Source of the DNA: JADCCX01 sp031431475
GTDB lineage: Bacteria > Pseudomonadota > Alphaproteobacteria > Rhizobiales > Beijerinckiaceae
Assembly (NCBI GenBank): GCA_031431475.1
Contig: JANPDL010000009.1
Span: forward strand, 1-59,967
Reading direction: 5' to 3'
DNA length: 59,967 nucleotides
Below are positions 1 through 7,947 of the stretch, piece by piece. A program made the position numbers and the translations under genes. The first letter of the stretch is position 1; each line of letters opens with the position of its first letter. The notes below the pieces were generated by a model. It had not been told where the DNA came from, did not search any database, and worked only from the letters and a program-made list of their open reading frames with translations.

Positions 1-1050
1 GGTGATGGCTTTGAATGCGACCTCGCCCTTGCTGACATCAAGCACCTTCGCGCCGTGCTTCTCCTGCACGGCGGGCTTCTCGTCGATCACCGCGAAATAG
101 CGTGTCAGTGCCGCCAGCGCCTCCTGCACGATGGCATTGAGGTTGCCGAGCGTGCGCACGGGCTGCGCTGCCATGATCAGCGCGCCGCTGTAGGCCGCAA
201 AATCCCCCAGCGTCGTCGCGCCAGACTGTAGGCGCCAGCCGACGAAGATGATGACCAGCGCGATGGCGAAACCCGCACCGATTTCGAGGATGGGGTCCAT
301 GCGCGCCCGGGCATTCGCCGCCTTCATCTTGAGTTCCCGGATTTCATCAAAGGTGTTGATCGCACGATCCTTCAGGTAGCCCTCAAGCTGATAGGTCTTG
401 GCAACGCGCGCACCCGCCAGACTTTCCGAGACATTGGCCGCCATGATGCCGACCTGCTCCTGCGTCGCCGTCGCCACGCGGCGCAATTTCTTGCCGATGC
501 GCGCGATGGGCGGCACCACGAAAGGAGCCACCACGGCGGCCACCAGCGTGCTGCGCCAGTCGATATAAAGCAGCACCGCAACCAGCGCGATCAGCATGGC
601 AATATCGCGGAAAAGCACCGTGAACAGCCGGGTCAGCGCCTCCTTGATGAAGGAAAAATCGGTGGTGAAGCGCTGCGTCAGCGAGGCCGGGCTTTCGCGT
701 GACAGCCGGGCGAGATCGGCATCGATCAGATGGCCATAAAGCGCCGCCTGCATATCGGCTTCGACGCGCGTCACGAAGCGATTGGTGAGATGCGTCTGCG
801 CCCACAGCGAGAGACCCTTGACCGAGGTCACGAGGATCACGATCACCGGAGCCCACTTCAGCGTGTCGAAATCCTTCTTCTCCAGCAGGTCGAATGCCCC
901 TTTGACCAGCAAAGGATAGGCCGCGCTCGCCATGGCCGCGACGGCTATCAGCGCCAGCACAAGCACAATCGTGCCGCGATGCGGTCGCACCCAGTCGCGC
1001 CACAGGCGCTTCAGCAAGGGGGAGGTGTCGGAAGGAAGGGATTTGGCCAT
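1..1050 (-). CDS. MsbA-like ABC exporter, membrane half (partial)
   Basis: The gene runs off the left edge, so only the first 350 codons are visible, from ATG at 1050. They encode the transmembrane domain of an ABC exporter with the nucleotide-binding domain fused behind it (not seen). The N-terminus is a short polar leader, then a first membrane segment at about residues 25-45 (IVLVLALIAVAAMASAAYPL). The motif SLTQRFTTDFSFIKEALTRLF at about 120-140 and the later ESLAGARVAKTYQLE stretch are typical of MsbA-type lipid or multidrug flippases. The likely role is export of a lipid or drug across the inner membrane as a homodimer. The substrate cannot be told without the ATPase half. The ATG has no strong ribosome-binding site. 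Confidence 0.85.
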   Translation of the reverse strand, partial: MAKSLPSDTSPLLKRLWRDWVRPHRGTIVLVLALIAVAAMASAAYPLLVKGAFDLLEKKDFDTLKWAPVIVILVTSVKGLSLWAQTHLTNRFVTRVEADMQAALYGHLIDADLARLSRESPASLTQRFTTDFSFIKEALTRLFTVLFRDIAMLIALVAVLLYIDWRSTLVAAVVAPFVVPPIARIGKKLRRVATATQEQVGIMAANVSESLAGARVAKTYQLEGYLKDRAINTFDEIRELKMKAANARARMDPILEIGAGFAIALVIIFVGWRLQSGATTLGDFAAYSGALIMAAQPVRTLGNLNAIVQEALAALTRYFAVIDEKPAVQEKHGAKVLDVSKGEVAFKAIT

Positions 1051-1132
1051 GGTTTTATGGGGAACCCATAGCGGGGCTGGTGGCCGATGCCAATTGTTGA
1101 TGCAAATTCAGCAGGGCAATAGCGCAGGTTGA

Positions 1133-1257
1133 GTTGTCATCCCCGGCGAGGGCTCTTGCCCTCGGGAAGGGGATCCAGAACGATGGTCAAGCGAACCGGA
1201 AACGTCGCAAGTCTGGATTCCCTTCTCCTTCGCTACGCTTCGGCCGGGAATGACAAC
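1133..1257. repeat. Interspersed palindromic repeat
   Basis: The arms at 1133-1147 and 1243-1257 match as an inverted repeat at 14 of 15 positions. A second inner pair (about 1167-1179 and 1211-1223, core GGATCCAGA/TCTGGATTCC) nests inside it. The whole folds into a long hairpin and looks like the noncoding repeats scattered through Rhizobiales genomes. It fills most of the 317-base gap before the next gene. I see no gene in that gap. Confidence 0.7.
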
Positions 1258-1367
1258 AAAGCGGGCGCAAAACCAAACCGAAGCGTTTGCCCTGCAATTC
1301 CCCGTGAGGGGCTTCCATGCAGCCCGAAAGCGGGTATGTCAGGGACAGTCATATCAGGATATCGCTC

Positions 1368-3464
1368 ATGCTCCATTATGCCATCGCTGCCGCCATCATG
1401 GGTGCGGCTGCCTTCCTCACAGGAATTGTTGCACAGGACAAGGTTAGCATGGGGCTGGGCCTAGTTGGTGTCCTGCTCGCATATGTTGCGTGGCAGTCCG
1501 TGCGAATATCGGCGTTTCTCCGACTCTTCGTTGTGATTTTTGCCGTCGAATATGCAGTCACAGGTGCGGCGCATCTTGCGGGCAAATACGGCTATTGGCC
1601 GGAAGTTTATCAGGCGCTCAAGATTCCGTATGAACTGCCACTAACGGTGGGGCTCTTCGGAATTCTGGTTTATGCGCTTTCATTTATTCCAGTGATACGG
1701 ACAATTGCAGGCCTCGCAGACCCCTATTTTGCGGCCAGCAACACCAAGATGGCGAACCTGCCCTTGCTCGGCCAAACCAGCGAGCGCCGGATCGCATGGG
1801 GCCTGACGATCGCGCTGATCGTGATCAACCAGCTTCAGGTCGGCATCAGCGTCCGGCTGAGCTTCTTCAACCGGGACTTCTTCAATGCGATCCAGAACAA
1901 GGATCAGGCCGCATTCTGGAATCTGCTTTTGACCGTGTTTCTGGTCTGGGCGATGATCTCGGTGGTGTCAAACTTGATCGAGTATTTTCTCGAAAGTGCT
2001 CTCAAGATTCGCTGGAGGGAATATCTTACCGAGGTCTACACGAGCCGCTGGCTTGGCAATGGAATACATTATCTCATGGGTTTCAGCGGCGGCGCTGACA
2101 ACCCGGATCAGCGCATTGCTGAAGATGTAAAAAACTACATCAACAACTCTTATGCCTTCTCCATCAGCTTGATCTCTACACTCAGCAACCTAGTCTCTTT
2201 TTCCATAATTCTGTGGTCGATACCAGCCCAGATTGCCATTCCAGGAACAGATATTATCATTCCGGGACTACCCTTCTGGGTGGCTATTATTTACTCCATG
2301 CTCGGAACTTGGATCACTCACCTTGTTGGCCGAGCGCTGATCAAGCTCGACTTCAAGCAAGAAAAATATGAGGCCGACTTCCGTTATTCACTGGCTAGGC
2401 TTCGGGAGTATGGCGAACAGATCTCATTGCTGAAAGGAGGCAATGCAGAGCGCCAGCACATCGGTAGACGCTTTGCTGCCATCGTGACAAACTTCTTTGC
2501 TTTGGTTCGTCGGAATCTGAAATTGCGAACCTTCATTTTTTCCTACCAACAGATCAGTGTCGTTTTTCCATATATATTAGCTGCACCATCGTATTTCGCA
2601 GGCAAACTCGCTCTTGGTCAAATGACGCAAATGGCACAAGCTTTTGGCCGCGTTGAAGGCAGCATGCAGTGGTTCATTGATCGGTACAGCTCGCTTGCCT
2701 CCTACAAAGCAGTTATCGACCGCCTAACCACCTTCGGCGATGCCATGCGGAAAGCCGAGGACCTGCAAACTAACAGCGGCATCTCCCTCCCCTCCACGCC
2801 CGGCTCCGATGTCTCCGTCCCCGCCCTCTCCCTCGCCATTCCATCAGGGGAAACCATCGTCACGATCAAAGCCCTCACCTTCAAATCCGGCCAGAGCACG
2901 CTTGTCACCGGCCCTTCCGGTTCGGGAAAGTCCACACTCTTCCGGGCCATCGCGGGCATCTGGCCTTTTGGCAACGGCGAAATCCGCGTTCCCGATGGCA
3001 AATCCGTGATGCTGCTGCCGCAGCGGCCCTATATCCCGATGGGGACCCTGCGCGAGGCGGTGCAATATCCCGGCCTGTCCGGCGATCACCCGGACAGCGC
3101 CATCAACGCAGCACTGCTGGCCGCACGCCTGCCCAAGCTGGTGGACCGGCTCGACGAGGAGCAGATGTGGGCGCAGGTGCTGTCGCTGGGCGAGCAGCAG
3201 CGGCTCGCTATCGCCCGCGCGCTGCTGTCGAAGCCGGACTGGCTGTTCCTCGACGAGGCGACGGCGGCGCTGGACGAAACCACCGAGGCCGCGATCTACG
3301 GCGTGATGAAGGACAAGCTGCCCGCCACCACCATCGTTTCCATCGGCCACCGCTCGACGCTGATTGCCATGCATGACCGGCAGGTAGAACTGACGGCGGG
3401 CGATGACGGCGTATTCACCCTGCAGGACGCGAAGAAGAAGGTGAAGGTTCGGGCTGGAAAGTAG
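1368..3464 (+). CDS. SbmA/YddA-type ABC transporter, fused permease and ATPase
   Basis: About 698 residues. The N-terminal half has several membrane segments (the first at about residues 3-20) and resembles the ABC_membrane_2 / SbmA-BacA family. The C-terminal half is an ATPase: Walker A GPSGSGKST near 513-521, signature LSLGEQQR near 604, Walker B WLFLDEA near 624 and an H-loop histidine in SIGHRST. YddA-type half-transporters work as inner-membrane homodimers; the substrate is unknown. The frame is open from 1317, but ATG at 1368 is preferred because AGGA lies 8 bases upstream and the extra 17 residues precede a natural membrane start. The middle of the permease (about 2100-2700) is more AT-rich than the ATPase part. 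Confidence 0.85.
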   Translation: MLHYAIAAAIMGAAAFLTGIVAQDKVSMGLGLVGVLLAYVAWQSVRISAFLRLFVVIFAVEYAVTGAAHLAGKYGYWPEVYQALKIPYELPLTVGLFGILVYALSFIPVIRTIAGLADPYFAASNTKMANLPLLGQTSERRIAWGLTIALIVINQLQVGISVRLSFFNRDFFNAIQNKDQAAFWNLLLTVFLVWAMISVVSNLIEYFLESALKIRWREYLTEVYTSRWLGNGIHYLMGFSGGADNPDQRIAEDVKNYINNSYAFSISLISTLSNLVSFSIILWSIPAQIAIPGTDIIIPGLPFWVAIIYSMLGTWITHLVGRALIKLDFKQEKYEADFRYSLARLREYGEQISLLKGGNAERQHIGRRFAAIVTNFFALVRRNLKLRTFIFSYQQISVVFPYILAAPSYFAGKLALGQMTQMAQAFGRVEGSMQWFIDRYSSLASYKAVIDRLTTFGDAMRKAEDLQTNSGISLPSTPGSDVSVPALSLAIPSGETIVTIKALTFKSGQSTLVTGPSGSGKSTLFRAIAGIWPFGNGEIRVPDGKSVMLLPQRPYIPMGTLREAVQYPGLSGDHPDSAINAALLAARLPKLVDRLDEEQMWAQVLSLGEQQRLAIARALLSKPDWLFLDEATAALDETTEAAIYGVMKDKLPATTIVSIGHRSTLIAMHDRQVELTAGDDGVFTLQDAKKKVKVRAGK

Positions 3465-3493
3465 GCGGGAGGCGATCCAATGCGTACGTCTTC

Positions 3494-3657
3494 CCTTCTC
3501 CCCTTGCGGGAGAAGGTGGACTTGGCGTTTGCGAAGGCCGGATGAGGGGTCACGCAGAGCCATCCGGCCAGTAAAATGGCGCTATTCTGAAAGCTCAGTG
3601 CGACCCCTCAACCGTCATCGCTGACGCAACGACACCTTCTCCCGCAAGGGGAGAAGG
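3494..3657. repeat. Long inverted repeat, Rhizobiales type
   Basis: Two 24-base arms, 3494-3517 and 3634-3657, are exact reverse complements (core CTCCCCTTGCGGGAG). Inside them a second pair of arms (GATGAGGGGTC at 3541 and GACCCCTCA at 3602) continues the palindrome. It lies between the convergent ends of the YddA-like gene and mutY, where it could act as a bidirectional transcription stop. It is noncoding. Confidence 0.75.
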
Positions 3658-3686
3658 AAGGTCAGAGATGGAACTGGCATTCGCGG

Positions 3687-4754
3687 TTATTCCAGCCCGA
3701 CCGCCAGCACCTTCCGGAACAATGTCGGGAAGGCCTCGCCCGCGATTGCGTTGGCGGATATCCAGCGCATGCCGGGCGGCGCTGGCGTACTGGCCGGGAC
3801 AGTCGCGCGGAAGACGGTGAGTTCCAGCGGGAAATGCGTGAAGACATGGCGGACAATCTCTGGCTGTCTTGTCCATGATGCCCTGAGCGGTGCGCCCGAA
3901 GCATCGAAAATGGTTGCCTGAGGCAACCAATCGCTGCCCGGAACTTCCGTCATGCCACCGAGCAAGCCTTTCGGTGGGCGAGTCCGTACCAGAAGCGCCC
4001 CATCCGTCCGGACCGCCACGAAGGCTGCGCCGTAGCGCGTTGTCTTTGCGCTTTTCGCAGCCTTGCGCGGCCATGTCTCAGGCGTTCCCTGCTTTTGCGC
4101 CTTACAACTCCCGAGAAACGGGCAGATCGCACAGGCCGGGTTGCGCGGCGTGCAGATCGTAGCGCCCAGATCCATCATGGCCTGCGCAAAATCCCCCGGT
4201 CTTTTGTCGGGCGTGATGCTGTCCGCGTGACGCCTGATCACAGGCCTGGCTCCGGGCAACACCTCGTCCACCACGAAAAGCCGCGCGATCACACGCTCGA
4301 CATTGCCATCCACCACCACTGCACGGCGCTCAAAGGCGATGCTGCTGATCGCGGCTGCGGTGTAGGCACCGATGCCGGGAAGCGACAGCAGATCAGCTTC
4401 ATCCGCCGGGAACTGTCCGCCAAACCGCTCCACCACCGCCTGTGCACAGACATGCAGGTTGCGGGCGCGGCTGTAGTAGCCAAGACCAGCCCACATTTTC
4501 ATGATCTCCTCGACCGGCGCGACCGCCAGTTGCGCCACATCAGTCCAGCGCAATGTAAATGCCTCGAAATACGGTTTCACGGCCTGCACCGTCGTCTGCT
4601 GCAACATGATCTCGGACAGCCAGACGCGGTAGGGGTCCGCCGTCTCGCCCGGCAGCACCCGCCAGGGCAGAACACGACGATGCCGGTCATACCAGCCGAG
4701 AAGTGCGGCGGCAGTCGGTTTGTGTTGAGTGATCGGGCTGCTTTGCGATACCAT
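3687..4754 (-). CDS. mutY: A/G-specific adenine DNA glycosylase
   Basis: MutY removes adenine mispaired with 8-oxoguanine and so prevents G:C to T:A mutation. All hallmarks are present in about 355 residues: catalytic Glu48 in WLSEIMLQQT, helix-hairpin-helix LPGIGAYTA at 125-133, catalytic Asp149 in VDGNVERV, and iron-sulfur ligands Cys201, Cys208, Cys211 and Cys217 in C-x6-C-x2-C-x5-C spacing. A C-terminal NUDIX-like domain follows and contains GLLGGMTEVPGS. ATG at 4754 is chosen; a TTG at 4766 is also in frame. The gene is divergent from the DciA-like gene, sharing a very short promoter region. Confidence 0.96.
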   Translation of the reverse strand: MVSQSSPITQHKPTAAALLGWYDRHRRVLPWRVLPGETADPYRVWLSEIMLQQTTVQAVKPYFEAFTLRWTDVAQLAVAPVEEIMKMWAGLGYYSRARNLHVCAQAVVERFGGQFPADEADLLSLPGIGAYTAAAISSIAFERRAVVVDGNVERVIARLFVVDEVLPGARPVIRRHADSITPDKRPGDFAQAMMDLGATICTPRNPACAICPFLGSCKAQKQGTPETWPRKAAKSAKTTRYGAAFVAVRTDGALLVRTRPPKGLLGGMTEVPGSDWLPQATIFDASGAPLRASWTRQPEIVRHVFTHFPLELTVFRATVPASTPAPPGMRWISANAIAGEAFPTLFRKVLAVGLE

Positions 4755-4800
4755 GGCGTTTCTCAACCACGCTCATGAGGCGGAGGAAAGCAGACAAAAC

Positions 4801-5343
4801 GTGTCAGAGCCGCAAACCACAGAAACCCTTGGGCGAAAAGCCGCACCCCGCGCCCGCAGAAAAGGCGCGCAGCCGCTGCAATCGCTGCTGGAGGAGTGTC
4901 TGGAGCCAACGCTCCGGGCCAAGGGTTTCGCCAGTTCCGCCATCCATCTGCACTGGGGCGAGATCGTCGGCGCGCAGCTGGCACCCTGGTCGGAGCCGGT
5001 TTCGCTGCGCTGGCCGCCGCGCGCGCCCGGCGCTGATCCTGCGAAAGCCAAGGACGGCGCCACGCTGACCATCAAGATCGAAGGGGCGTTTGCACTCGAT
5101 CTCCAGCACCAGACACCGCAGATCATCAACCGGGTCAACGGTTTCTTCGGCTGGCGCTGCGTGGAAAAACTGGTGCTGAAACAGGGACCGGTCCGCAAGG
5201 GCGCACCGCCCAGCCACCGTTCGAAGCCTGTACTGAGCGTGGAGGATAGCCGCGCGCTTGATCACCTGCTGACGGATGTCGAAAGCCCTGAACTGAAGGC
5301 CGCGCTGGCGCGGCTGGGCGTCGGCGTCATGGGGAAACGCTAG
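4801..5343 (+). CDS. DciA-like DUF721 protein
   Basis: A basic, cytoplasmic protein of about 180 residues. The DUF721 signature is visible in the middle: a WGEIVG motif near residue 45, and GAFALDLQHQTPQIINRVNGFFG further on, matching the family's single-stranded nucleic-acid-binding fold. DciA proteins load or support the replicative helicase DnaB in bacteria lacking DnaC. The start is uncertain: GTG at 4801 has GGAGGA 13 bases upstream, while ATG 4753 and GTG 4729 would overlap mutY. Position next to mutY is common in Rhizobiales. Function is inferred from the family. Confidence 0.75.
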   Translation: MSEPQTTETLGRKAAPRARRKGAQPLQSLLEECLEPTLRAKGFASSAIHLHWGEIVGAQLAPWSEPVSLRWPPRAPGADPAKAKDGATLTIKIEGAFALDLQHQTPQIINRVNGFFGWRCVEKLVLKQGPVRKGAPPSHRSKPVLSVEDSRALDHLLTDVESPELKAALARLGVGVMGKR

Positions 5344-5346
5344 ACC

Positions 5347-5829
5347 ATGAACGATTTCGCTGATCGCCCCAACACCATCCACTGGCCGCCGTATCTGTAT
5401 ATCGTGGCCCTGTTCCTGCCGTGGCTGCTGCAAGACCAGCTTCCCCTGCCAATCATTGAGCCTGGAAAAATCTGGGATGATGTGATGGTCGGTGTCGGCC
5501 TTGCATTGCTGGCGACCGGTCTCACTATCGACTGGCTGGCTCTCCGGAGCTTCTCTGCCGTCGGCACACCTTTCAATCCCACTGCGCGGGCCGAGAAACT
5601 CGTCAGCTTCGGACTCTACAATCGCACACGCAACCCGATGTATCTGGGTGGGTTGATCGGGTTTCTTGGGCTGGCGCTGGCCACCGGCAATATCTGGCGG
5701 TTTATGGTTCTTCCGCCGCTGGGCGTGGGCCTGCACGCCCTTGCCGTGCTGCGGGAGGAGCAACACCTCGAGGCGCGGTTTGGCCAGAGCTGGCGGGATT
5801 ATGCGGCGAAGGTGAACCGCTGGTGGTGA
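5347..5829 (+). CDS. Isoprenylcysteine carboxyl methyltransferase-family membrane protein
   Basis: 160 residues with about four membrane segments (for example 17-33, 46-63 and 95-125). The C-terminal signature of the ICMT/PEMT family is clear: RTRNPMYLGG at about 94-103, and EEQHLEARFGQSWRDYAAKV near the end, which forms the S-adenosylmethionine pocket in this family. Bacterial members are membrane methyltransferases of mostly unknown substrate. It starts 3 bases after the stop of the DciA-like gene, so the two are probably co-transcribed. Confidence 0.85.
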   Translation: MNDFADRPNTIHWPPYLYIVALFLPWLLQDQLPLPIIEPGKIWDDVMVGVGLALLATGLTIDWLALRSFSAVGTPFNPTARAEKLVSFGLYNRTRNPMYLGGLIGFLGLALATGNIWRFMVLPPLGVGLHALAVLREEQHLEARFGQSWRDYAAKVNRWW

Positions 5830-5942
5830 GCGCACGCGCTTGCAGACACACGATGCATTGTCCCGCAGCGCAAAGCTGAAACAAAGACGGTCGATATGTC
5901 GCCTTACGACCGGGCAGCCGTCCGGAACCACAGGAGTTCCAG

Positions 5943-6386
5943 ATGACGCCATTCAGACTTGCAGATCTTACAGGACGTGCAGGCCTCGCTCTCGCCGCAG
6001 CTCTATTCCAACCCGCCGCAACCCTGGCCCAACCTGTCCAGGACAAGCGTCTGCGCGAACTGGGTGTGATCATTCGCAATGATCGGGCTGTCTCTGAATT
6101 TGGGCGATACCCCGTTTTCATGCGCCAGCTCGCAAAAGCCCGCCGCACCTGCAAACTTGCCTATACGTGGGACTGGGGCGCATCTGTCCAGTGCGACGCG
6201 GAGAGTGGCGTTGCAGAGGACCGGGTGCTGATCTCCATGGACTTCGCGCCGAGCCGAAGCCCTGAATTTCTGGAGATCGGCACGATCCAGCCCAAGGGGC
6301 GCAACGGTGGCGAAATCAAGAACCAGGCGGAGATCGAGGTCTTCATGCGGGATTATCTCAGACTGCCGCCAAAACCTGCGCGCTGA
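5943..6386 (+). CDS. Exported protein of unknown function
   Basis: 147 residues. The first 29 look like a signal peptide (LALAAALF then ATLAQ), with cleavage likely after the Ala-Gln region. The mature part has two cysteines (in RRTCKLAY and SVQCDAES) that may form a disulfide, and no family I recognise. The start at ATG 5943 is supported by AGGAG at 5930-5934. It points toward the convergent lysozyme gene, with only 2 bases between their ends. It may work in the envelope, but its function is unknown. Confidence 0.7.
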   Translation: MTPFRLADLTGRAGLALAAALFQPAATLAQPVQDKRLRELGVIIRNDRAVSEFGRYPVFMRQLAKARRTCKLAYTWDWGASVQCDAESGVAEDRVLISMDFAPSRSPEFLEIGTIQPKGRNGGEIKNQAEIEVFMRDYLRLPPKPAR

Positions 6387-6388
6387 AA

Positions 6389-7444
6389 CTACCGGCGAAC
6401 TGACCCTGTCACATCCGGCACGACGCCCGGCGGCACTGGCCGGTTCGGATCGAAGCGGCGCGGCGTTGCCGCCCGGACGGGTCGTGGACGCGGAAGAGGC
6501 GCAATGAAGGGCTTCTCCTCTTCATCATCCTCACGGAAGGCCAGGGGACGCTGGGGCGACATCGGGATGGCGGCGGCTTGTGGCAGGATCGGACCGGTTG
6601 CCTTCGCAACGGGGACTGTCGTAGTAGCCAGCTTTGTGTCCTGCCTCAGCATCTGGCGCGTGCCGATATCGAAGCGCCCCTCGGTCCAGTCGCGAAACTG
6701 CTTGTCGCTGCCAAAGAAGGCATTGCGATCGACATCGCCCTTGATGCCCGGCACGCGACCTGTCGCCGTGAACTGCCAGAATTCCCACTGGCGGTTTTCA
6801 TAGCGCTCATGCGGTTTGGCTGCGACGGAGCGTATCCAGAAGGGGTAATCGTCGAATTCCTTCGTTCCTTCCAGCACGTCCTCATGGAAGGTGATATCGG
6901 TGTAGATGATGGGCTTCTTGCCGTAATGGGCGTGGAAGGCCTGCAGCATCTCGCGCATCTTGGCGCGGGCCTTTTCGGGCGAAGGCTTCCGGCAACTCGA
7001 CTTGTGATTCCATTCCACATCGAGCACCGGCGGCAGGGCATCAGGGTCCTTCGGCACATTGCGGATGAACCAGCGGATCTGATCCTTGGCCGGGCGGCAC
7101 CAGAAGACGAAATGATAGGCACCGCGCAGGACGCCCGCTTCCCTCGCTCCATCCCAGTTGTCACGGAAGTTGCTGTCGAGGTGATCGCCGCCCTCGGTGG
7201 CCTTGATGAAGGCAAAGCGCGTTCCCGCCTTCTTGACCTCGGCCCAGTCGATATCGAACTGGTATTTCGAGACATCAATGCCCTGCACAACGTGCTGGCG
7301 GGCAGCGGCGACACCATCATGTGGGGCTGAATCACCCTTGCGCGGATAGGGGTTGCGGGCATCGGCGGAGGGCGCAAACAAGGCGCAAACAAGCGCGATC
7401 ACCATCGCCCCGCATCGCATGAATGCGCACATCTTCCCCAACAT
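6389..7444 (-). CDS. Exported GH25 lysozyme (muramidase), soluble form
   Basis: 351 residues. A hydrophobic signal segment at about 12-29 ends in SADA, so the protein is probably periplasmic or secreted. The GH25 barrel spans about 53-265. It contains the opening motif GIDVSKYQ with Asp57 and the acidic pair in DVEW (Asp142, Glu144), which in this family cleaves the MurNAc-GlcNAc bond of peptidoglycan. Cys117 and Cys151 may pair. The C-terminal 90 residues are proline- and arginine-rich and look disordered. It is closely related to the lipoprotein lysozyme at 10.5-11.5 kb. Start ATG 7444; later in-frame ATGs (7432, 7420) are possible. Confidence 0.9.
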   Translation of the reverse strand: MLGKMCAFMRCGAMVIALVCALFAPSADARNPYPRKGDSAPHDGVAAARQHVVQGIDVSKYQFDIDWAEVKKAGTRFAFIKATEGGDHLDSNFRDNWDGAREAGVLRGAYHFVFWCRPAKDQIRWFIRNVPKDPDALPPVLDVEWNHKSSCRKPSPEKARAKMREMLQAFHAHYGKKPIIYTDITFHEDVLEGTKEFDDYPFWIRSVAAKPHERYENRQWEFWQFTATGRVPGIKGDVDRNAFFGSDKQFRDWTEGRFDIGTRQMLRQDTKLATTTVPVAKATGPILPQAAAIPMSPQRPLAFREDDEEEKPFIAPLPRPRPVRAATPRRFDPNRPVPPGVVPDVTGSVRR

Positions 7445-7539
7445 GACGCAACCCTTGTTGTTGCATCGATGTATCGCGCAAATCGGGTTAACGCGGCTTT
7501 ACCTTTGCCGGTTAACCCTGCGTGATGATGAATGAAAGG

Positions 7540-7947
7540 TTACTGGATGGTGACGTCGAAATTCACGGTCACGCAGCCCTTGCCCAGCCGTGTCGTACCG
7601 CAGGCGCGCATGGCGTAGCTGTCCTTGCCGCGATAGCCGCCCCGAACCTTGATGGAATAGCCAAAGCCGTTGCTGGTAGGCTCTATCACAAGGTTCTGGG
7701 CGCGTTTCAGCACCGTGATAGACTCGTAGCGGGTCTCCAGCGATCCGCCGACATTGCCTGCAGCACCTGCCCCGAATCCGGTCTCGCAGCCCGATTGATC
7801 GACTGTCTGGAACGTATTGACCGTCTGGTTTTCGTGGAGATTGAACCGGTAGAATTGCGTGGTGCAGGCCGCTTCAGCAAGGCCGGTTGCGCCGAGCAGG
7901 AGCGCACCGACGAACAGTGTCTTTGTACAGAAACGCTTTTTACCCAC
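7540..7947 (-). CDS. Small exported four-cysteine protein
   Basis: About 135 residues with a clean signal peptide (KTLFVGALLLGATGLAEA) and a mature domain of about 108 residues. The mature part has exactly four cysteines (30, 57, 119 and 128 in approximate numbering) and a beta-rich composition, which suggests two disulfides and a periplasmic or secreted location. I recognise no family. GTG 7947 is preferred because GGAG lies 9 bases upstream; ATG 7962 would also work. Either start overlaps the end of the caspase gene, so the two are translationally linked. A role connected with the caspase or lysozymes is inferred only from position. Confidence 0.7.
   Translation of the reverse strand: MGKKRFCTKTLFVGALLLGATGLAEAACTTQFYRFNLHENQTVNTFQTVDQSGCETGFGAGAAGNVGGSLETRYESITVLKRAQNLVIEPTSNGFGYSIKVRGGYRGKDSYAMRACGTTRLGKGCVTVNFDVTIQ

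Noticed and set aside
383..1003. A 206-codon minus-strand frame inside the partial ABC gene
   Set aside because: It is in another frame of the true ABC exporter, which shows a continuous membrane protein from ATG 1050 to the window edge.
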